Notes under the pieces: generated by a model
Told to the model about the DNA's origin: nothing
The model's input: the letters and a program-made list of their open reading frames with translations, nothing else
Databases searched by the model: none
Made by a program: the position numbers and the translations under genes
Source: a virus
IMG/VR virus record: IMGVR_UViG_3300036781_000274
Coordinates: 1-40,132 of that record
Reading direction: 5' to 3' (one strand)
Length of the DNA stretch: 40,132 nt
Shown here: piece after piece, positions 6,421-14,890 of the stretch
Layout: each line of letters starts with the position of its first letter
Numbering within the stretch: position 1 is the stretch's first letter

Positions 6421-6988
6421 CAGAATCTCCTTTCAATTTTCGTGTGTTATCTTCGCCCGTTCGTCCCATGCGATCGCGCTCGAACTCCTCCCGCGATTCG
6501 CCCTCTAAAACCTGCCGAATCGGTGCGGCCAGGTCCACGCGCAGCATCAGGTGAGCGCGTGTGTCATTGCTTCGTGCCGACCATAGACCGTTGCCCTGGC
6601 AGTCGATCAGCTTGCCGTCAATCTGTCCGGCCTCGATCGCGGCGGCCAGCTCCCGCAGCCCAGCGGCCAGATTGCGGTCGAGCTTCGCCTGGATCTCGTC
6701 GGGTGTAAAAATGACAATTGCTTTATCTTCCCGTCGGTTTTGAGGGTCTATCAGGCCAAGCATCTCCTCTGCTTTTTGCAGTGTGACGATGGCCAATTCC
6801 CCGGCCATTGTCAGCTCGCATCTTAGGTTGATTGCATATTGGTTAGAGACTGCATAGGTCTCTTCGCCGCCCGCCCAGGCTTCCGCCATCAACTCGTAGG
6901 TTGAGGGGCGCAACGGCACATGCGGCTCGATGTTTTTAACTACATCCCGAGCTGCTTCCATCTTCTGTTCAAACGTAAACTCTCTCAT
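6410..6988 (-). CDS. hypothetical helical protein
   Basis: A 192-aa protein of unknown function. GAGG at 8 bases before the ATG at 6988 favours this start over 7012, which would overlap the upstream gene. The sequence is mainly helical with a charged tail (ESREEFERDRMGRTGEDN). It shows no motif I can name. Confidence 0.6.
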   Translation of the reverse strand: MREFTFEQKMEAARDVVKNIEPHVPLRPSTYELMAEAWAGGEETYAVSNQYAINLRCELTMAGELAIVTLQKAEEMLGLIDPQNRREDKAIVIFTPDEIQAKLDRNLAAGLRELAAAIEAGQIDGKLIDCQGNGLWSARSNDTRAHLMLRVDLAAPIRQVLEGESREEFERDRMGRTGEDNTRKLKGDSDVG

Positions 6989-6993
6989 CCGCT

Positions 6994-7242
6994 CTACCTC
7001 AACCAAAGACATTCATATTGCGGGTTCTGATAAAAGCGTCCGTCAATCGACGCCACAATCGTACCGTCTGCCAGCGACTTGCCTATGCTCCAGATCCATT
7101 GCTCGGTCGCCGCGTCGCAGTAGTCGACATCCATCTGGCAGCTATCCAACTCAAACAGGCCGCCTCCAATCGGGCGGCCTATCGCGTTCACGTCCAGGCA
7201 TTCGCCCAGATTCAGCTTTTCGTGCATTCGCAGATTCTTCAT
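6994..7242 (-). CDS. small hypothetical protein
   Basis: An 82-aa protein starting at the ATG at 7242, which overlaps the upstream stop (ATGA). The C-terminal part (WIWSIGKSLADGTIVASIDGRFYQ) looks like a small beta domain. Three cysteines near 15, 35 and 43 are not spaced like a classic zinc ribbon. Function unknown. Confidence 0.55.
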   Translation of the reverse strand: MKNLRMHEKLNLGECLDVNAIGRPIGGGLFELDSCQMDVDYCDAATEQWIWSIGKSLADGTIVASIDGRFYQNPQYECLWLR

Positions 7243-7481
7243 CGTTTCACCATCGCGTCGTCTTCGGTGGGATTGCCGTGCAGTGTCCAGCCTCCACTTT
7301 CCAGGTTGACGTACCATACTCGCCCTTGTCGGTCGACCCCGTAGACCGTCCTGCCGGTGTAGCACAGCGACGCTATGGGTACGCGTCCGCCTCGGGGTTT
7401 AACAAGTCGGAATACGACGATTCTGTAGATGAGTGCGCCGGCCAAACCGCCCAGCACACCGTAAAGGATGGGTTCTATCAC
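7239..7481 (-). CDS. small single-pass membrane protein
   Basis: An 80-aa protein with a glycine-rich transmembrane helix (about 4-26), a basic stop-transfer segment (RLVKPRGGR) and a C-terminal domain with GRTVYGVDRQGRVWYVN, which looks like a small beta unit. It could be an anchor or a regulator. It lacks the usual length and double helix of holins, so I do not call it one. It overlaps the ATPase stop (ATGA). Confidence 0.6.
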   Translation of the reverse strand: MIEPILYGVLGGLAGALIYRIVVFRLVKPRGGRVPIASLCYTGRTVYGVDRQGRVWYVNLESGGWTLHGNPTEDDAMVKR

Positions 7482-8872
7482 TTCTCAACCTCCACGTCGT
7501 CGCCGGTGGCCTCGCCGTCTTCCATAATGACGCTCACCTTCCCGCCTGTCTCTACGCGCTCGATCCACACCTGAAAGTCCTGCTCTTTGGCCGCGTCGCC
7601 GATGAGCTGCAGGCTGTCCTCGTCAAGCAAGCTGCCGTCGCTGATGCGCAGCACGCGTAGCTTCGGGTTAGCGGCCATCCCCAGCGCCATACTGACGCGG
7701 ATCTGCTCGGCGTTCGATGCCTGGCTAAGCGGCAAACCGTTGTAGACCACTTCGCCGTTGCCGATGGAAAGCTTCTCGATAGGCATCTTCGCCCGCGCGA
7801 TCGCCTTCTCGCGCTCGATGTCGCGCTCCTTCATCCGCTTGTCGATCGCCTTCCAGTTCTCGTCTTCGGCGTCGAGATCCTTCTCAAGCTGGCGATAGTT
7901 CGCCGCCCGCTGGATGGCCGTGTTGGTTTCGTTGGCGCGGGTCAGCTCTGCTGCAACCTCGGCGGTGTCGATCTCCTTGCCGATTTTGACTTTGGAAGCC
8001 AGCGCCAGGGCCTCGGCACCGCCGCGCACGCACTCCTCGGCCTCCTTGTCCAGCAGGTCGGCCTGCCGGCGCAGCTCGGCGGCCTGGGTGCGCCGCTGGG
8101 TGGCTTGGGAGGCATGGGTCGCCGCATCCTCTTCCAACCGCGTCTTGCGCGCCTTCTCTGCCGCAATCTCGGTGTTGTGCGTGGCCGCGTTTTGCAGCTT
8201 CAACGTGATCGCGGCGGTGTCGATCGGCTTCTCCGGCAGCGCCGCGTCCGGCACGGCCATCGCAGCAATCCGGCTCTTCAACGAATCCACCACGCGCCCA
8301 GCCTCGCGCCGTGCGTCGTAATCGACCTTCTGCGTGGCGTCGAGCGCATCGATGTCAATATCGAAGTGGACCAGGCCGCGCAGCTCCTCCAGCTGGTCAT
8401 CGTCCTTCATCCGCATGAACTCCATCGGATCAAAGCTAATCTTGCCCAGCAGCTTGTCGAGCAACACCTGGGGGCTGGGGAAGGCCTCGCCGCGCTTGCC
8501 GGTGACAACCAGCTTGCTCATGTAGGTGTGGCCCTTCTCGCTCTTCTCCTCGTCAACGTGGGTGAAGAAGCGCGTCACCACAAAGTCGCCGATATCGATC
8601 TTGACGCTTCCGGTGCGCTGGCCCTTGCGGATGGGATAGCGCGGCACCGTCGAGGTTCCCGTCAGTCCCCAGCTAATCGCATCCAGAACGGAGCTTTTGC
8701 CCTGGCCGTTTTTGCCGGCCACAACAACCACGTTTCCTTTTGGCTTGAGATGCGCGACGCGCACCCGCTTAATGTTCTCGATGCGCATCTCGATGATGTG
8801 CATATCATTGCTGCTGGCTTCAACAATCGCGTCAACCTGCGCGTGCCGTTCTTCCTTCGGTATCCGTGCCAT
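7478..8872 (-). CDS. Rad50/RecF-like coiled-coil ATPase
   Basis: A 464-aa ABC-type ATPase of the SMC/Rad50 group (AAA_23-like). Walker A GKNGQGKSS lies at 53-61 in the typical setting IENIKRVRVAHL...VVVVAGKNGQGKSSVLDAI. A coiled-coil middle spans about 200-370. The C-terminal lobe has the signature-like LPLSQASNAEQIRVSMALG and a short Walker B/D-loop (LRVLRISDGSLLDEDS). It is much shorter than SbcC, as in phage ATP-binding proteins linked to recombination. No SbcD-like nuclease or RecT is seen nearby; the HNH gene at 5008 is the only nuclease of the module. GAGAGGG precedes the ATG at 3 bases. Confidence 0.85.
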   Translation of the reverse strand: MARIPKEERHAQVDAIVEASSNDMHIIEMRIENIKRVRVAHLKPKGNVVVVAGKNGQGKSSVLDAISWGLTGTSTVPRYPIRKGQRTGSVKIDIGDFVVTRFFTHVDEEKSEKGHTYMSKLVVTGKRGEAFPSPQVLLDKLLGKISFDPMEFMRMKDDDQLEELRGLVHFDIDIDALDATQKVDYDARREAGRVVDSLKSRIAAMAVPDAALPEKPIDTAAITLKLQNAATHNTEIAAEKARKTRLEEDAATHASQATQRRTQAAELRRQADLLDKEAEECVRGGAEALALASKVKIGKEIDTAEVAAELTRANETNTAIQRAANYRQLEKDLDAEDENWKAIDKRMKERDIEREKAIARAKMPIEKLSIGNGEVVYNGLPLSQASNAEQIRVSMALGMAANPKLRVLRISDGSLLDEDSLQLIGDAAKEQDFQVWIERVETGGKVSVIMEDGEATGDDVEVEK

Positions 8873-8944
8873 TTTCCCTCTCCCGATACTGCCTTATATA
8901 CGTACCAAGACAATATAGGGAAAGTGGATGCAGTGCAAGCCGGA
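8873..8944 (-). promoter_or_regulatory. intergenic gap with possible leftward promoter
   Basis: A 72-base gap between the fibre gene and the ATPase gene, the only sizeable gap in this stretch of the operon. The minus strand has TTGCAC with TATTGT 17 bases downstream, and an AT-rich TATATAAG nearer the gene. This might restart transcription for the accessory genes 4347-8872. The hexamers are poor matches. Confidence 0.3.
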
Positions 8945-11900
8945 TTAGTAAACCGTACACATGCCGTCATAGGTCATCGACGCGGTGGCCGTGTGGGTGA
9001 CGGTGATCTGGTTGGTGGTCTTGGCGCTGATGTAAGTGGTGGCAATGTTGGTTGCGGCGGCGGCGTTGGTCGCGCCGAAGCTGCAATGCCCTGATGAGGT
9101 CATGCCCGAGACCGTCACCGTGTCGCTGGCCGCCGCCGTGGTGGTGAGGCTCCAGGGGCGAACGATGATGCTGTGACCCGAGTTCTGGAAGTCGCCGGTG
9201 GTGTCGGCGGTCGGCGGTCCTACTGCTGTGCCGGCTTGTCCGGTGTCTTTACATCCTCCATTGTTGGCTAGTGCGATGGTGATGTTGGCGCAAATCAACG
9301 ATGGGACGGTGTAACCTCCAGGCGCTGCGGTCCTGTAGACGTTTATGAACTGCGCGCCGTATCCAGGTGTGATATTCAGCGCATTGAAGTTGGTCGCGCT
9401 CAGCGTCGCATTGCCGGTGTTGGTGGTGATGGAAGCTGTGGGCAGTCCCTCCCCCAGCTGCGTTACGCTCGTCGCCTGGTAACTGTAGGTGGAAGATCCC
9501 GGAGTACCCCCCACAAAAACGCCATTGCCACCTGGCACCTTGGCCCCCGCATAGATAAGTGCGGTGTCATTTTCCTTCGACGATATGGCCGCCGAATTGT
9601 CAAACAAACCGCCACTGCCGAACACTGCATATGCTCCCATCGGTACGTTGTTTAGTTCGCTGTTGGCGCTGGTCATGGCAACCGGCGTCCCGCCATGTGC
9701 CTCTGTACCTGTAGAGAGGATGGGGCTATGGATGCTGCTGATGCCGTAGAGATTTGTAAAGTTGAAGGTCTGAGTCGGATAGGTGTAGGACATAATGCCG
9801 GTGTTGATCTGAAATATGTTGATGGGGAGATTGCTGTTGCATCCGCCCTGCGCGGAGATCGGACACCCGATGTTGAAGAGCGGCGAGCCGTCGATCGGCG
9901 CGAACTGATCGGTGATGAGTGTTCCTGTAACCCCAGCGACGTTGAGGAATTTAGGCGCGCTTAGTCTTCCGCCATCGCCGATGTAGTGATTCATCAGGTT
10001 GTTGTTCTGCCAAGAAAATAGCGCATAATTTCCGCTGGCTCCGTCGCCTTCTGTGCTGACAGAAATGCCGCCCGTTCCCACAAGTGGAATCTGCGTATTG
10101 ATCTGGTCATTCAGCGTAAACGTGTATCCGCGAAATGCAGGGTTGGGCGGGTTCTCAACCGTATCTCCCGCGTTCCATGCGACGGTGTTGGGTTCGAGCG
10201 TGCAGCCTGCGGATGTGCATGGACCTTTCAGCTCTGCGCCTGGAATCAGGTAAAAGTTGAATGTCAGTGATGGGAAGGAAAGCAGACAGCTCGATGATGT
10301 GCCGCTCGGGCCGCTCTGTGTCCACTGGAGCTGTTGACTGCCGATCGCAGTGATATTCCCCGTCGTTCCGTTGAATGCGCTATTAGTGCAGCTCGAGACA
10401 ACCGCGCTGCTGAGCCCGTTGTATTGCAGCGGATTGTTTGCTCCATAGGTCGCTGTAACCGTAGTCCCGCTGATGGTCAGATTGAGCAACGGCACGTTGG
10501 CCGTTACCGCCGAATAGTAATTCGGAATCGGCTTGCTGTTGTTGGTTGGATTTCCGTTCCCTCCGGTCTGAAAGAACCGTCCTACCAGGTGCGTCGTGTC
10601 GGGTGCGCCCAGCACGATATACGGTGCTGCCCAGCCATTCAGATAATCGCGCTGGGGAAGGTAGTAGTCGCCGCATGGCCCTCCCTGCCAAAGCGACGTT
10701 CCCACCTGACCGTTGGGGAAGAAGTGATTGAAGGTAACGCTCTGCGTGCCTCCTGAGAGTGTTCCAACCGCTGTAATCTGCACCGATTCGTACATCTCTT
10801 CACCGTCCAGGCAAGCTTGCCCGGTGGTGAATCCTCCGGCGTTCGTTCCGCCCAGCACGGTAAAGTTCACAGTGTCCGATTGCGGCGTCTGGTTGCCAGG
10901 GTTCGCCAGCGGCGGGATTGCAGCTTGCGCCTGCGCCCAAGCCGTCGATTCGGTGAAGGTCACTCCTGTAACCGGCGTAGACCAAGCCGCCAGTCCGGAG
11001 AATTGCGCCGCCGTCCCTGTCACTGTCCCCACTCCGACCAGGTGCGTTGTATCCAGCATCGTGCCGCCGATCGCGTACTGTGTTCTCCCTGTCGAGAAAG
11101 TGGTCTTGAGTAATAACGTTCCGTGGGAGCTGCCGGATACGGGTGTGCCATGAAACCATGTCGCGTTTTGCAACCGCTGAATGCCGCCTCCGGTGCATCC
11201 CTCATCCGCGCTCGCGATCGCGCCTCCGTCGCAGTGATTGTAAAAATAGAAATTCTGGGAGTCGCCGATCGAATATTTGGAAAACTGACCGCCCAACATC
11301 TGCCCGATGCCAGGCGTCGAATCGTTCATCGTCATGCTGATACCAGACTGCAATGACCAAGCCGGACCGCTGAATCCTGGGTACGGCGAACCATAGTCCC
11401 AGCCGGGCCCGTTGAAGGTGAGATAAAGAGAATGTGCGGTCTGTTTCTGGCTGAAGTCCGGTGCCTGGGTGAGCGCATCCCACGTCCCAAAAATCTGATG
11501 GCCGCCTGAGAACGGCTGTCCTGTGGGGTTGAATCCTCCCGCTCCGTTCACGATTGGATCGTAATAGAAATCTCCCTGGCTGCCGTTGCGGTAGTCCTGT
11601 ACGTGGGTATTGGCGACGGTAGTAAATGTCGCATAGGCGTTCTCCGTGGATGTGCTGGTTGCCGGAAACATCGGCGTACATGCACCCGACGCGCATACGC
11701 TGCTCATCAGGTTAGCCAGGCCGTTGTTGCCGCCTCCCGTCTCGGCGGTGTCGGTGTTGTAGCTTCCGTTCGCAAGCAACGTGCTTAGGCCGTGGCTGGT
11801 GGGATTGAACATGAACGATCCGTCTGCGTTGAACGCTGTCGCTCCGGTTCCGGCAAACTGCACGGCAAAGGCCGGGGATGCTGGCGGGCTTCCGCCGCCT

Positions 11901-12121
11901 GCCGCTTTCACCCATCCACTCGCTGAGCAGTTGTACTGTGCATTCGCGCTCAGATCGGTGTAGGGCTGCCCATAGTTTGCAGGCGTGCATGGGGCTGTCG
12001 GCGCGCCATTCGCCGTCGCCATCGGCCAATTGATGCCCGTATTGGGGTTGGTCTTTTGCGCTACGGCGCTAGAAGCTGAAACGATAATTAGCGATGTGAG
12101 AATCCCCAACCTGCGGTACAT
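8945..12121 (-). CDS. large fibre-like protein with N-terminal signal peptide
   Basis: About 1059 aa. The start reads MYRR, then a hydrophobic core LGILTSLIIVSASSA, then AVA-Q, a textbook Sec signal peptide. The following residues NYGQPYTDLSANAQYNCSASGWVKA look like the entry motif of acidobacterial fibre-like proteins I recall. The rest is glycine-, serine- and threonine-rich repetitive beta sequence with many YN, GG and FNF segments, as in tail fibres or beta-helix tailspikes. The last 90 residues form a possible C-terminal beta domain. I chose the ATG at 12121 (GAGG six bases upstream); 12133 in the same frame is the alternative. It overlaps the gene at 12069. A signal peptide on a virion fibre is unexpected; it may instead be a secreted receptor-like or surface protein. 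Confidence 0.7.
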   Translation of the reverse strand: MYRRLGILTSLIIVSASSAVAQKTNPNTGINWPMATANGAPTAPCTPANYGQPYTDLSANAQYNCSASGWVKAAGGGSPPASPAFAVQFAGTGATAFNADGSFMFNPTSHGLSTLLANGSYNTDTAETGGGNNGLANLMSSVCASGACTPMFPATSTSTENAYATFTTVANTHVQDYRNGSQGDFYYDPIVNGAGGFNPTGQPFSGGHQIFGTWDALTQAPDFSQKQTAHSLYLTFNGPGWDYGSPYPGFSGPAWSLQSGISMTMNDSTPGIGQMLGGQFSKYSIGDSQNFYFYNHCDGGAIASADEGCTGGGIQRLQNATWFHGTPVSGSSHGTLLLKTTFSTGRTQYAIGGTMLDTTHLVGVGTVTGTAAQFSGLAAWSTPVTGVTFTESTAWAQAQAAIPPLANPGNQTPQSDTVNFTVLGGTNAGGFTTGQACLDGEEMYESVQITAVGTLSGGTQSVTFNHFFPNGQVGTSLWQGGPCGDYYLPQRDYLNGWAAPYIVLGAPDTTHLVGRFFQTGGNGNPTNNSKPIPNYYSAVTANVPLLNLTISGTTVTATYGANNPLQYNGLSSAVVSSCTNSAFNGTTGNITAIGSQQLQWTQSGPSGTSSSCLLSFPSLTFNFYLIPGAELKGPCTSAGCTLEPNTVAWNAGDTVENPPNPAFRGYTFTLNDQINTQIPLVGTGGISVSTEGDGASGNYALFSWQNNNLMNHYIGDGGRLSAPKFLNVAGVTGTLITDQFAPIDGSPLFNIGCPISAQGGCNSNLPINIFQINTGIMSYTYPTQTFNFTNLYGISSIHSPILSTGTEAHGGTPVAMTSANSELNNVPMGAYAVFGSGGLFDNSAAISSKENDTALIYAGAKVPGGNGVFVGGTPGSSTYSYQATSVTQLGEGLPTASITTNTGNATLSATNFNALNITPGYGAQFINVYRTAAPGGYTVPSLICANITIALANNGGCKDTGQAGTAVGPPTADTTGDFQNSGHSIIVRPWSLTTTAAASDTVTVSGMTSSGHCSFGATNAAAATNIATTYISAKTTNQITVTHTATASMTYDGMCTVY

Positions 12122-12680
12122 AGTCAGCCTCATAGATAATTTTGTTTCCTACCAGATGAAATCCAATGCCTGCGGTAAGCCGGGTGCCGTCCTTGAAAAA
12201 ATTCAGGCTGTTTTGCGGGTTGGGCACCTGCGGCAGAAAGAAGATCGCCGTCGTGCCGTCGATCGCTGGCGTGGGCACAACGTCATCGGCAAAGTAGGTT
12301 GGTCCCGTCGGCGTCACCGGCGGAGGATTGTAGGGCGGCGCGGCGCTCAGATCAATTGTTCCGCTTCCGACGAACTGATACCTCGCGCACTGCAGGATAT
12401 TGCCGTCGCCGTCGAGAAGTGTGATGGCGTAGAAGGTTCCCCCTGGTGTGATGACATCGTTACCCCATAGCGGGGTGCTTACGCCGCTGCCATCGTCGTA
12501 AAAATCTTCAGGGCCGACGCGCACCAGGTTCGAGGTTCCAACGATGCAGGGCAGTGTCAGCCCGAACCCTGTCAATGCGATGCGCAGCACTGCGGGGCTT
12601 GCCGTGCTTCCGGCCGCGACACCGGCGATATCCTGCAGCGTGGCGGTCAACGTGATCTGGGGAGTGATAGATGTGGGCAT
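12069..12680 (-). CDS. fibre/tail-associated beta protein
   Basis: A 203-aa protein. The N-terminal half (2-110) is beta-rich with TLTATLQDIAGVAAG and FYAITLLDGDGNIL. Then comes a proline-rich linker (PPYNPPPVTPTGPTY) and a C-terminal part ending in HLVGNKIIYEADYVP. The plan suits a fibre attachment or decoration protein. No Shine-Dalgarno precedes its ATG (the context is C-rich), so it is probably translated by coupling to the gene at 12690, which ends 9 bases upstream. Confidence 0.6.
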   Translation of the reverse strand: MPTSITPQITLTATLQDIAGVAAGSTASPAVLRIALTGFGLTLPCIVGTSNLVRVGPEDFYDDGSGVSTPLWGNDVITPGGTFYAITLLDGDGNILQCARYQFVGSGTIDLSAAPPYNPPPVTPTGPTYFADDVVPTPAIDGTTAIFFLPQVPNPQNSLNFFKDGTRLTAGIGFHLVGNKIIYEADYVPQVGDSHIANYRFSF

Positions 12681-12689
12681 GGGGGAGGG

Positions 12690-13133
12690 TTATTCAAAAA
12701 ACATCATAAGTCCCATCGTCGTGTTGCTTGGGTGATTTTCTTTGTCGCCGGCGATGTTGTCCTTGAACCATTGCCGCATCGGCCTGTTGAGAAATAACCA
12801 GTAGAAGCATGGGCGTTCCTTTTCGCACAAGCTGTCTTCAAGAGTTCGCCCTTCGCTGAAGTCTGAGCTATGGCCAAAATAGATATCGTCAACGTCATGC
12901 AGCAGTTTCTGGTAGGCGCGGCTTGACGTGTCGATGCGTATGGGATCGATCGGCTCGTTAGCGCGCGTCTCGTCTGCGCTCTCGATCACGTCCATCCATT
13001 CGCCCCATCCCGCGCGTACGCGGTTGCGCAGGCAGTAACAGATGGCCTTCATCTGCTCAAGGCTCCCCCGCGGCCCCGCCTCCTGTACGGCATAGCGCAC
13101 CAGCATCACGCGGTCCACGTCTTTCTGTGTCAT
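12690..13133 (-). CDS. possible cell-wall hydrolase
   Basis: A 147-aa protein. RYAVQEAGPRGSLEQMKAICYCLRNRVRAGW resembles the start of SleB-like hydrolases, which have a catalytic glutamate followed by a helix leading to NRV. The rest is aromatic and charged (PCFYWLFLNRPMRQWF). It lies between tail and ejection genes and is the only endolysin candidate in the window. The similarity is partial, so the call is tentative; a virion-associated or structural role is possible. Confidence 0.4.
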   Translation of the reverse strand: MTQKDVDRVMLVRYAVQEAGPRGSLEQMKAICYCLRNRVRAGWGEWMDVIESADETRANEPIDPIRIDTSSRAYQKLLHDVDDIYFGHSSDFSEGRTLEDSLCEKERPCFYWLFLNRPMRQWFKDNIAGDKENHPSNTTMGLMMFFE

Positions 13134-13381
13134 GCCAAATGCACCTTTTTTTTCTGACTGTCACGAATAAATTCACTCATAAGAAACGCCTGGTGGCTCT
13201 CCCATCCCGCATCGAACCCCGCGCAAAACGTATTCTTGGCAGCCTGCACCTGTTCGCTGTTAAGGCCTCCCTTGGCGAACCTCGGTGCGCACTGTGTCAT
13301 CCATAGCTTCTCGCGCTGGTCGTCTCTTGCCGCTTCCGATCGCGCCTGAGTCCGTCTCTCTTCTTCGTCGAATGTCGACAT
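13130..13381 (-). CDS. small hypothetical protein
   Basis: An 83-aa protein, strongly charged at the N-terminus (EEERRTQARSEAARDDQRE). The segment AAKNTFCAGFDAGWESHQAFL resembles short helical motifs found in many small phage proteins. It overlaps the upstream stop by one base and the next gene by 4 bp. Confidence 0.6.
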   Translation of the reverse strand: MSTFDEEERRTQARSEAARDDQREKLWMTQCAPRFAKGGLNSEQVQAAKNTFCAGFDAGWESHQAFLMSEFIRDSQKKKVHLA

Positions 13382-13563
13382 CAGCTCACCAACTTTTTCA
13401 ATGCGTTTCGATCTGCGCGTAACTGCTTCAAATGCTTTTTGTTTGTCTCCATCGCCTTAACGCTGTAAGTGTTTCCATCAGCACCGTTGACGGATTCGAC
13501 CATTCGACGCTCGCAAAAATCAAGCCATTCGATGGTTCGTTCAATTAATGACTTCTTTTTCAT
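13381..13563 (-). CDS. small basic hypothetical protein
   Basis: A 60-aa helical protein (MKKKSLIERTIEWLDFCE at the start, KKHLKQLRADRNALKKL at the end). The ATG at 13563 overlaps the previous stop by one base (TGATG), so the upstream part of the open frame is excluded. Unknown role. Confidence 0.55.
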   Translation of the reverse strand: MKKKSLIERTIEWLDFCERRMVESVNGADGNTYSVKAMETNKKHLKQLRADRNALKKLVS

Positions 13564-14633
13564 CAGTTCACCGTCTCTCCGTTGCGCTGCATATAGAGCT
13601 GCTGCAGATACCACTGCGCAGCTGGCCCGGTGCCCACCGGAAACGCCTTATTAGCCTCTTCCTCGGTAATCACCCGCGCTCGCACCATCGTCAGCAGCGC
13701 GGTGCGCCATCCTACATACTTTGCCGACGTGGGTACGCCGAACTCGTCGAAGCCCATAATCATCCACTCGGTGCCCAGCGGGGCCTGCAGGGTGCCCACT
13801 CTCAGGAACTCCGGAACCTCGGCCTCATATGCCTCTCGCTCTAGCAGCATCTCGGTCGCGGTCTGGATCATGTCGCCAGCCAGGTGAAAGCTCTTGTCGG
13901 CCTCGGCGTTGTGTTTCGCCCTACGTAGCCGCTTGGCCTTCACCAGCTCACCCTCGGCCGCTTCCTTCATCCCTGCAGCCTTCACCTGTGCATAGTCGTG
14001 CTGCATGGCGGTCTGACCGTTCCACATCGGGTTACGGATCACCAGCGCCAGCAGGCCGCTCTTTCCGGTGGCGCTCATCTTCACAATGCGGTCGTCTTTC
14101 AGCAGTATGCGATCTCTGCGTCCCAGCGACTCACACAGGCGCTCGTGAAACTGCCAGGGACTCAACACCTCGCCGCGTCGCATCTCTTCGTTCTCGCGGC
14201 CTTCCCATCGTTCCTGTCCCTTCCACTTGTTGCGCTCTTGCTCTGCCGCCAGCAGCTCGTGCATCCGCCAGCGCATCTCCAGCTCGGCCTCGGGTGTCTT
14301 CGCGTCTTCGATCTCCATCTGCATCCGCTCCATCGCCTCCTGCACGCGCGGATGCCGCCCCAGCTCGTTCATCTGCCGGGTCGCCTGCTCTTCCCTGTGC
14401 CAGTCGGCGAAGCTCGGCGCAGCTCCCACCGCGACGCCATCGATGCCCATGCCCAGCGCAAGACCCAAACCGTCCAGCGCCCTCTCGTCACTCGCGCGGG
14501 TGTCGGCCACGTAGCGTCCACCGTCAATCTCCTCGGCTGCCTTGCGGATCTCCGCCTCGGCCGGGTGCGCCTTCGGTGCGCTCTGGTGTCGACGTGCGAT
14601 GTGAACGGCTGCGCTCTGCGGTTTGTGGCTCAT
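13563..14633 (-). CDS. hypothetical virion-region protein
   Basis: A 356-aa, largely helical protein of unknown function. It has an A/R/E-rich coiled section (about 70-165), a basic central part (EGELVKAKRLRRAKHNAEADK) and a more globular C-terminal end (WMIMGFDEFGVPTSAKYVGWRTALLTMVRARVI). Start at 14633 by ATGA overlap with the Tad2-like gene. Its place beside ejection proteins suggests a virion or tail role. Confidence 0.6.
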   Translation of the reverse strand: MSHKPQSAAVHIARRHQSAPKAHPAEAEIRKAAEEIDGGRYVADTRASDERALDGLGLALGMGIDGVAVGAAPSFADWHREEQATRQMNELGRHPRVQEAMERMQMEIEDAKTPEAELEMRWRMHELLAAEQERNKWKGQERWEGRENEEMRRGEVLSPWQFHERLCESLGRRDRILLKDDRIVKMSATGKSGLLALVIRNPMWNGQTAMQHDYAQVKAAGMKEAAEGELVKAKRLRRAKHNAEADKSFHLAGDMIQTATEMLLEREAYEAEVPEFLRVGTLQAPLGTEWMIMGFDEFGVPTSAKYVGWRTALLTMVRARVITEEEANKAFPVGTGPAAQWYLQQLYMQRNGETVN

Positions 14634-14890
14634 AGTTGATCCCAATCCTCGGCCAGCATGTCCTCTTGTGAAGGGGTCCACGTCACTACTGTTCCCCGCA
14701 TGGTCTTAATGGCGATGTAAGGCTGATACGGCACTAAGCCTTCCGTGCCCCACTCAGCCCTCGCTATGGCGGTACGCGCGGGATATTGACCTTCTGGCAC
14801 GTAATACAAAAACATTCCTGTACCATCCCACAGCTTTCGCCTTACTCGTCTTCCGATCTTCAGTGCTTCGATCGCATCTCCAAAATTCAT
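14630..14890 (-). CDS. tad2: DUF2829 / Tad2-like anti-Thoeris protein
   Basis: An 86-aa protein matching DUF2829 along its length: MNFGDAIEALKIGRRVRRKLWDG at the N-terminus, GMFLYYVPEGQYP, PYQPYIAIKT and the closing WTPSQEDMLAEDWDQL. Members of this family named Tad2 bind the cyclic ADP-ribose signal made by Thoeris TIR proteins and so block that defence. GAGGAG precedes the ATG at 8 bases, and both ends overlap neighbours by 4 bp. It is placed inside the late operon between ejection and unknown genes, so it may be made with the virion proteins. Family membership is well supported by the pattern; anti-Thoeris activity for this copy is inferred. Confidence 0.82.
   Translation of the reverse strand: MNFGDAIEALKIGRRVRRKLWDGTGMFLYYVPEGQYPARTAIARAEWGTEGLVPYQPYIAIKTMRGTVVTWTPSQEDMLAEDWDQL

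Noticed and set aside
7239-7481. Holin
   Set aside because: Only one helix and a sizeable soluble domain, and no endolysin next to it.
8105-9094. 329-aa open frame on the plus strand
   Set aside because: It lies opposite the Rad50-like ATPase and fibre genes, has no ribosome site and reads like an antisense shadow of high-GC coding.
13829-14639. Plus-strand frames of 213-268 aa
   Set aside because: Antisense to the 356-aa gene, low-complexity A/S/P/R translation, no start signal.
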